NCBI GenBank assembly: GCA_910589415.1 | Contig: OU342639.1 | Span: 9,742,268-9,806,267, forward strand | From: Malachius bipustulatus | Lineage: Eukaryota; Arthropoda; Insecta; Coleoptera; Melyridae | DNA: 64,000 nt | Direction of reading: 5' to 3' | Notes under the pieces: generated by a model | Told to the model about the DNA's origin: nothing | Database searches by the model: none | The model's input: only the letters and a program-made list of their open reading frames with translations | Shown here: positions 59,210 to 64,000 of the stretch, in pieces | Position numbering within the stretch: position 1 is the stretch's first letter | Layout of the letters: each line of letters begins with the position of its first letter | Program-made: the position numbers and the translations under genes

Positions 59210-60235
59210 TAAAGTCTTGTTTCAAGTGTTAAAACACATCTGTGTTACAGGCAACATAAAGTTTGGAAATCGGCATTTCTGTAAATGTAATTAACTTCGT
59301 AAAGGTATTGACGGGCTTAAAAGAAGGACACTATTGATTTTAGGCTTCTTAATTAATAATGAAAATGACCCACTTATTCATAGTTTGACTTCTTTTATTG
59401 CATGTCATCGATTTTCAGGTTGTTTCGGAACTTCACCGATAAATTTATATTCTAAAATAATTGCTGAAAAATGCCTTTTTATTGAAAGTGGTCCCCAAAA
59501 TATGGTTTTTGTTTATATCTCGCTCAACGCTTGAAGGTACAGCAATGAAACTTTGCGTGTCAAACATCTGTATCAAGAGTAACCCTCGGGTGATATTGAA
59601 CAGACTCGATGTTAGTCAGGTCATCACAACTGAGGAGGGGGTGGATGCCTATTTTTACATCAAAAAGGTCGTGTGGTTGTGACCACGGCCACAACGGGGA
59701 ACCAGAGATTTCCGAAAAAGCTTTAGAGCAATGAACTACGTCGCTTTAACATAAGAAGCGCATTTTTAATGAAAAATGTGCACTTTTGAAGAGGCTCATT
59801 AACATGCTCATGGCATTATGGTGCTACTGATGACAAAAGTCGTGAGGCTGCACCAATTTATTCAGAACGCTTTCTGCATTGACACTTGACTGCAACCTCA
59901 TGAATCAACTTTGACTGCATGACTTCGGCCTCTGTGGAAAATTGGAATGGAATACCTACTAAGGATACTGGACGTGACATAAGATGTAAAAATGGATCAC
60001 CAATCTGGTTTTGTAGAAGTTCTAGAAAATGGCATGTTAACAGTGGTCACCTCTTCAACCCAGCAAACCTAGAATTTTTTCTTTTCTTGTTCCCAGTTCG
60101 AAACTTCATCAACTGGTAGATGTAGGTATATTTTTAATGCCGCCTTGAAGTATTATTCTTTTGTAACCCGAACACATCCGGAATGTAATCATTGTTGCTT
60201 CTTCGAGACTTCAAGATAAAACCTCATTCTTGCAA
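59210..60235. other. Non-coding stretch, nothing recognised
   Basis: Several short frames (59334-60119) lack protein-like features. Confidence 0.35.
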
Positions 60236-60239
60236 GTCG

Positions 60240-60840
60240 ATGTCAGAGAGTGAATTTGAATTTTTGGACAAGGTCAAATCGCCCGATGAAATCGGACCCT
60301 CCCCCTCTGCTCCGGAGCCGGAATTTTCGAAGGTTCAGCAGCTCGAGCTCCGCCGGCTCCTCGAGCTCTAATTCTTCTGATCTGTATTGTCTTGTCTGCC
60401 TGTCTCTCCGTTCTCTCTCATTGCTCATTCTCTCTCATTCTCCTCCACTCGAGTCGTCGACTTATCTGTATCTCTAGCTGTGGCGGATTTAATTCGTGTG
60501 AGTCGAATTATTTTTAGCCTTTTTCCGGTGATGTCATGTAATTCCGTCTTCTTAGTAAAAATCTCTCCAATCCGACATCATCTAGCGGCGTCGCCGTAAG
60601 TCGGGCAATATCGTGAAGCCGGCTTCTCTACCATCTGTGTTGTGTTTGTAATACATAACACGTAACCGAGCCGAGCAGGGAACCAGTTAGCGAGCAGTTA
60701 CTAACCGAGAGAGTGGTTCGGGTTTTTGTCCGGCGTATCTTCTCATTAATCGTATCGCTGAATTATTCGTTGTTTCAGGTGCTCTGTTTTTATTTTGGTT
60801 TTGGTGCAGGTGCTTGATTATTGTAATGGTGTGTCTGTGG
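60240..60840 (+). promoter_or_regulatory. CpG-richer promoter / 5' leader-like region
   Basis: Markedly richer in CpG and CT than its surroundings. It contains TCTCTCTCATTGCTCATTCTC tracts and, further on, CCGAGCCGAGCAGGGAACCA, AGTTAGCGAGCAGTTACTAA and a pyrimidine-AG string TTGTTTCAG at 60770-60778. At 60240 a 43-codon acidic frame starts MSESEFEFLDKVKSPDEIG and ends QQLELRRLLEL. This could be the first exon of a gene running out of the window, or an internal promoter of the spectrin-type gene. No firm donor was chosen. Confidence 0.35.
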
Positions 60841-60985
60841 AAACTAGTAAACGGACGTTTTGCCACTGAACTTGACCGCGTGCTTCAGCAAAAAATCACA
60901 AAGTTTGTATAATTTATATAAACCCTTCACGTTAATGTAGAAAAAATATTGTATTTTGTATTGTATAAAACGCAATAATTGTGTA

Positions 60986-61713
60986 GAGGGTGTCAATTTG
61001 AAAACTTGCCACCTCTGAATTCTCCCTTGAAAAATGTTTCTCAAAGAAATCCCGAAACAGAGGTCAATTTTTAAATTTAATTTATGTTCTACCTATTGCC
61101 GTAAAAATATTTTATACAGGGTGTTCCTTGACTCACTAATGACGACATTGTCTATTTTTCTAAATGGGACAGCCTATATATTAATACATTTTCAGATTGT
61201 CTGAGAAAATTCAGTAAGAATGGTTTTCACAGTAGTTGGAGTTTACACTGAGTTATAAACAAGTGAAAATCGCCATTTTCGAAGTTCAAGGCCCTGTACA
61301 ACGAAAACGGCTAAAGATAGAGAAAAACGGCTTACATATCCCTATATTACTTTTCCATGTAGGTATGTAGTATCCTATGATGTAGGTAAAACGTTTATAC
61401 AGGGTGATGGAAATTAACAGACTTTTCGTCGACATAAAACTGCGATTTTCACTTGTTTTCAACTCGTAAGCTACCCAGTTTAAACTCCAACTTACTGTAA
61501 AACTATTCTTACTGGATTTTCTCCGGAAATTTGAAACTGTAATAATATACAGGTGTCCCAATAAAAAAAAATGACAATGTCATCATGACTGAGTCAAGGA
61601 ACAGCCTGTATAATTTTTTTCACGTCTATAGAACATAAATTAAATTGAAAATTTGATCTGTTTCGGGATTTAGGGATAATTCAGGGGTGGTAAGTTTTCA
61701 AATTGATAGCCTG
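60986..61713. mobile_element. Foldback element, TA-flanked
   Basis: The left end GAGGGTGTCAATTTGAAAAC pairs with the complement of the right end (CAGGCTATCAATTTGAAAAC), with TA outside both. GTTCCTTGACTCA / TGAGTCAAGGAAC and AAGTGAAAATCGC pairs continue inward to a loop near 61320-61400. It is moderately diverged. It has no transposase. Confidence 0.75.
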
Positions 61714-61715
61714 TA

Positions 61716-62935
61716 TATGTATGTGTGTACACTATTTTATTTTTGCAATTAAAATTAGGAAAATTAGGGCGGTAGATATTTATTTACCTAAAAAATTATG
61801 TGAAATATAATTTATTACTATCTACCTATGAAAAGCTTCTTTGTTACATTCCTTGAACTTTTTAAGTTTGTTTGGTTTGTTTTGACGTTTCACGTCCGCT
61901 TCGGTTTGGTTTCATCAAAAAGAACATTGTGTACACAGGTGTCTAGAAATAGGTCTTATTTTTACTCTTATTTTGACTACCAATTATCAATCATTGCGAC
62001 TATGCACCAAAGTTTCATCAAAGGAAGAAGATGCATGCTCGTGCATGCTTTTCGGTTATGCCAGCCAAAATAATAAATTATAACGAGATCCCCATTATGA
62101 TTGTGAAATTGTTGATTTTACACAACACATGCTGAATAAAAAAAAAGTTTTCGGTCAAAATATTCAAAATTTGAGGTTATTTTTTAGTAAAGTACCTACT
62201 TAATTTTTTAAGATATCGAAATCAGAAAGTCGATTAATAAATGTTACTAACAATTTGAATACTCCTCTAGTTATTTATTATTCAATCATATACAATATGC
62301 GACATTTCGTTGTAGCCCTAGCCCCTTTCTCTTACCAGTTGTCAGCTAGAAGATTCCATGGGGGTTTATCTAAATGGATTAAATTATATATGGGCCCTAT
62401 GTATTTACCTCGGTATTTACACACGTGACCGTGCATAGGTAGTTCGGATTCATATTGATAGTTTTTTTTCCACGGCATTTTTTCTATGATTTGGCTTTAG
62501 TTCTCTCGAAGTTTCCCCTGTGATTTGATGAAGATTGTGTGAAAATTCTGGTTTCAAAACTCAAATGGAGAATTTGTTGTTGTGTTCGGTTGGAAAAACA
62601 TCCAAGTTAATTATATTCATCCGATGACATTTCTTGATGACATTACATGTGATTGCAACAATTTGCTTCTAATAGGAAGCCTGTTGATTACATTGCCAAT
62701 GTCACAGAACCAGGCACGACAGCTTTAAATAATGTCTTATGTTGGTAGATATCTTGTAAGTACTTCTATAGGCAATTAATTTATTTGTTTATGCAAATTA
62801 GCTTTTTGCTATTATAGCTATACACATATAAGCTGATACGCTAAATTCATAATACTATTGATCATTTTTCTAGTGATCATTTCTATCGAGGTAGGTATCT
62901 GCATTTCTCTCTGGGTCCGAGTAGTTCAATGATTT
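61716..62935. other. Non-coding stretch, nothing recognised
   Basis: AT-rich, with no supported feature. Confidence 0.35.
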
Positions 62936-62941
62936 CTCAGT

Positions 62942-63229
62942 CTAGTCTTCATTGCAGACTGATTTAGATGCAGTATTTCTCTGAAAAGACTTTGAGAAGG
63001 TTCTTTCGTTCATCATTGACTTGTGTTGGAGTGTCTCCCCTTGGGCCATTGCGCCATGTACCGTGTTGACATTACTTACTTGGGATGCCCAATACTGGGG
63101 AAAATTTCTGCAGAGCTTCTTCTGACTAGATGATCCTGCAACCTCATTATCAGCTACCCCCTTCGGTGATTTGGTAATTGGTACCAAAGCAAGTGTCACG
63201 TTATTGCATCCGACCAGGTTGTAGATCAA
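62942..63229 (-). pseudogene. Possible RNase H-like retroelement remnant
   Basis: A 95-codon frame with NNVTLALVPITKSPKGVADN followed by EVAGSSSQ. This recalls the V-T-L-x-W-V-P-G-H..G-N-E-x-A-D end of LINE RNase H domains, but the W, GH and final D are changed. The rest of the frame has no recognisable features. It is a weak call; chance similarity is possible. Confidence 0.25.
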
Positions 63230-63234
63230 TGGGG

Positions 63235-64000
63235 CCAGGAAAGGATGTAGATTTGTGTACCTTTGTGCACTAAAATTATGCCATTTTTTAATTTTGGTTA
63301 GATCGCCTTTTTTAAAGTCAGAAATCTGGTAGAACCAGACCGTTGTCGGTACTTTTAGACACGCTGTATATTCCTATCCCATGGTTATAATGAGCCGGTT
63401 TGATCTGATTACCCGCATGGTATGGTAGAGGTTAGGTATCAACATCCGTTCTCCATGTAGTAACACCTGGGCCATCTTGCAGGATCTTTTGCTTTCTAAG
63501 ACAAGACTCAATGGGTGTATTTAATATACGTTTGTTGAAAAAATGAATGACCCGTTTTGTTAGAAGATGGATCTCACTTTATATGCGAAGCAAAGCTTTT
63601 GTTTACACAAGGTGCTCATTCTCAGTTTATTCGAGTTGTCTCATCGATCGCTTTCCATGTGCATTAGATATAGATCACGAGCTGATGTAATTTTTGTTTA
63701 TTGCTCTCTTAACTGAAGATTTAATTGGGCGTAAATTCTTTTGTAAACCCTATTTGCTTTTAAACTATAGAACTCAATTTTTGCAAAGTTAATATATTCT
63801 CTCAAGAAGTATAAAACGAGCCAGCTTGCATGCAGATTTTTTATGAAGAATATGGATATAAACTTGGCACACTTTAATCCAGCTCTTCAAAATAGTGGGA
63901 AAGCTCTTTGGACTTCAAGAAGTTTTTCCCCCACTTGGTCCGCATTATGAGAAGAAGAATTAGGGGATAATTGCTTTAAATATCGAGCCAGTGATATTTA
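63235..64000. other. Window end, nothing recognised
   Basis: No exon of the upstream gene, repeat pair or RNA gene was recognised before the window stops. Confidence 0.35.

Overview
The window looks like nuclear DNA of an arthropod, most likely an insect. It is AT-rich, gene-poor and packed with transposable elements: non-LTR retrotransposons, a Penelope-like remnant, tRNA-derived SINEs, and many palindromic (foldback) or terminal-inverted-repeat DNA elements, most of them flanked by TA. There are no operons or bacterial signals. The order cannot be fixed from the sequence alone.

One host gene is well supported, on the + strand. A leader/start exon at 14892-14989 (ATG at 14974, in-frame stop 24 nt upstream) is followed by exons at 18390-18646, 22402-22557, 26638-26836 and 30270-30394. 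All junctions are GT-AG and the phases fit, giving 251 continuous codons. The protein is helical and Trp-rich with spectrin-repeat character. Klarsicht/nesprin-like or AKAP6-like scaffolds are the best guesses, and I cannot prove either. No exon was recognised after 30394, so the gene either has an intron of more than 33 kb or further exons that I missed.

Layout. 1-14.9 kb: flank with a TIR element (1985-2559), a (TA)n tract, tandem copies of a dispersed repeat carrying GGCGGCCATTTT boxes, a direct repeat region, and two adjacent palindromes (10146-11404 and 11407-12154). 14.9-30.4 kb: the exons; their introns hold a SINE, a TIR element split by a 5'-truncated LINE with a very long poly(A) tail, a pair of related TA-flanked elements with a foldback between them, a second SINE, and a foldback inserted in the TIR of another element. 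30.4-47.5 kb: a foldback with a second palindrome nested in it, three decayed LINE fragments, a foldback carrying a SINE, the third TIR-family copy, and another foldback. 47.5-51.3 kb: a composite element with perfect 51-bp TIRs, inward arrays of a 20-bp palindrome (3 and 9 units), a 6-bp target duplication and a decayed LINE inside. 53.3-57.4 kb: a nearly complete LINE with a coiled-coil ORF1 and an endonuclease/reverse transcriptase ORF2 broken by two frameshifts. 58.7-59.2 kb: a Penelope-like remnant followed by a hammerhead-ribozyme-like motif. 60.2-64 kb: a CpG-richer promoter-like segment, another foldback, and little else.

The most unusual object is the composite at 47530-51264, where identical termini flank a clearly decayed retroelement. 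The other points worth checking are the Penelope hammerhead, the two SINEs with different heads on one shared tail, the element family with an 8-bp target duplication, and a five-unit GGTTGCATA repeat in an intron. All calls were made by eye; no database search was run.
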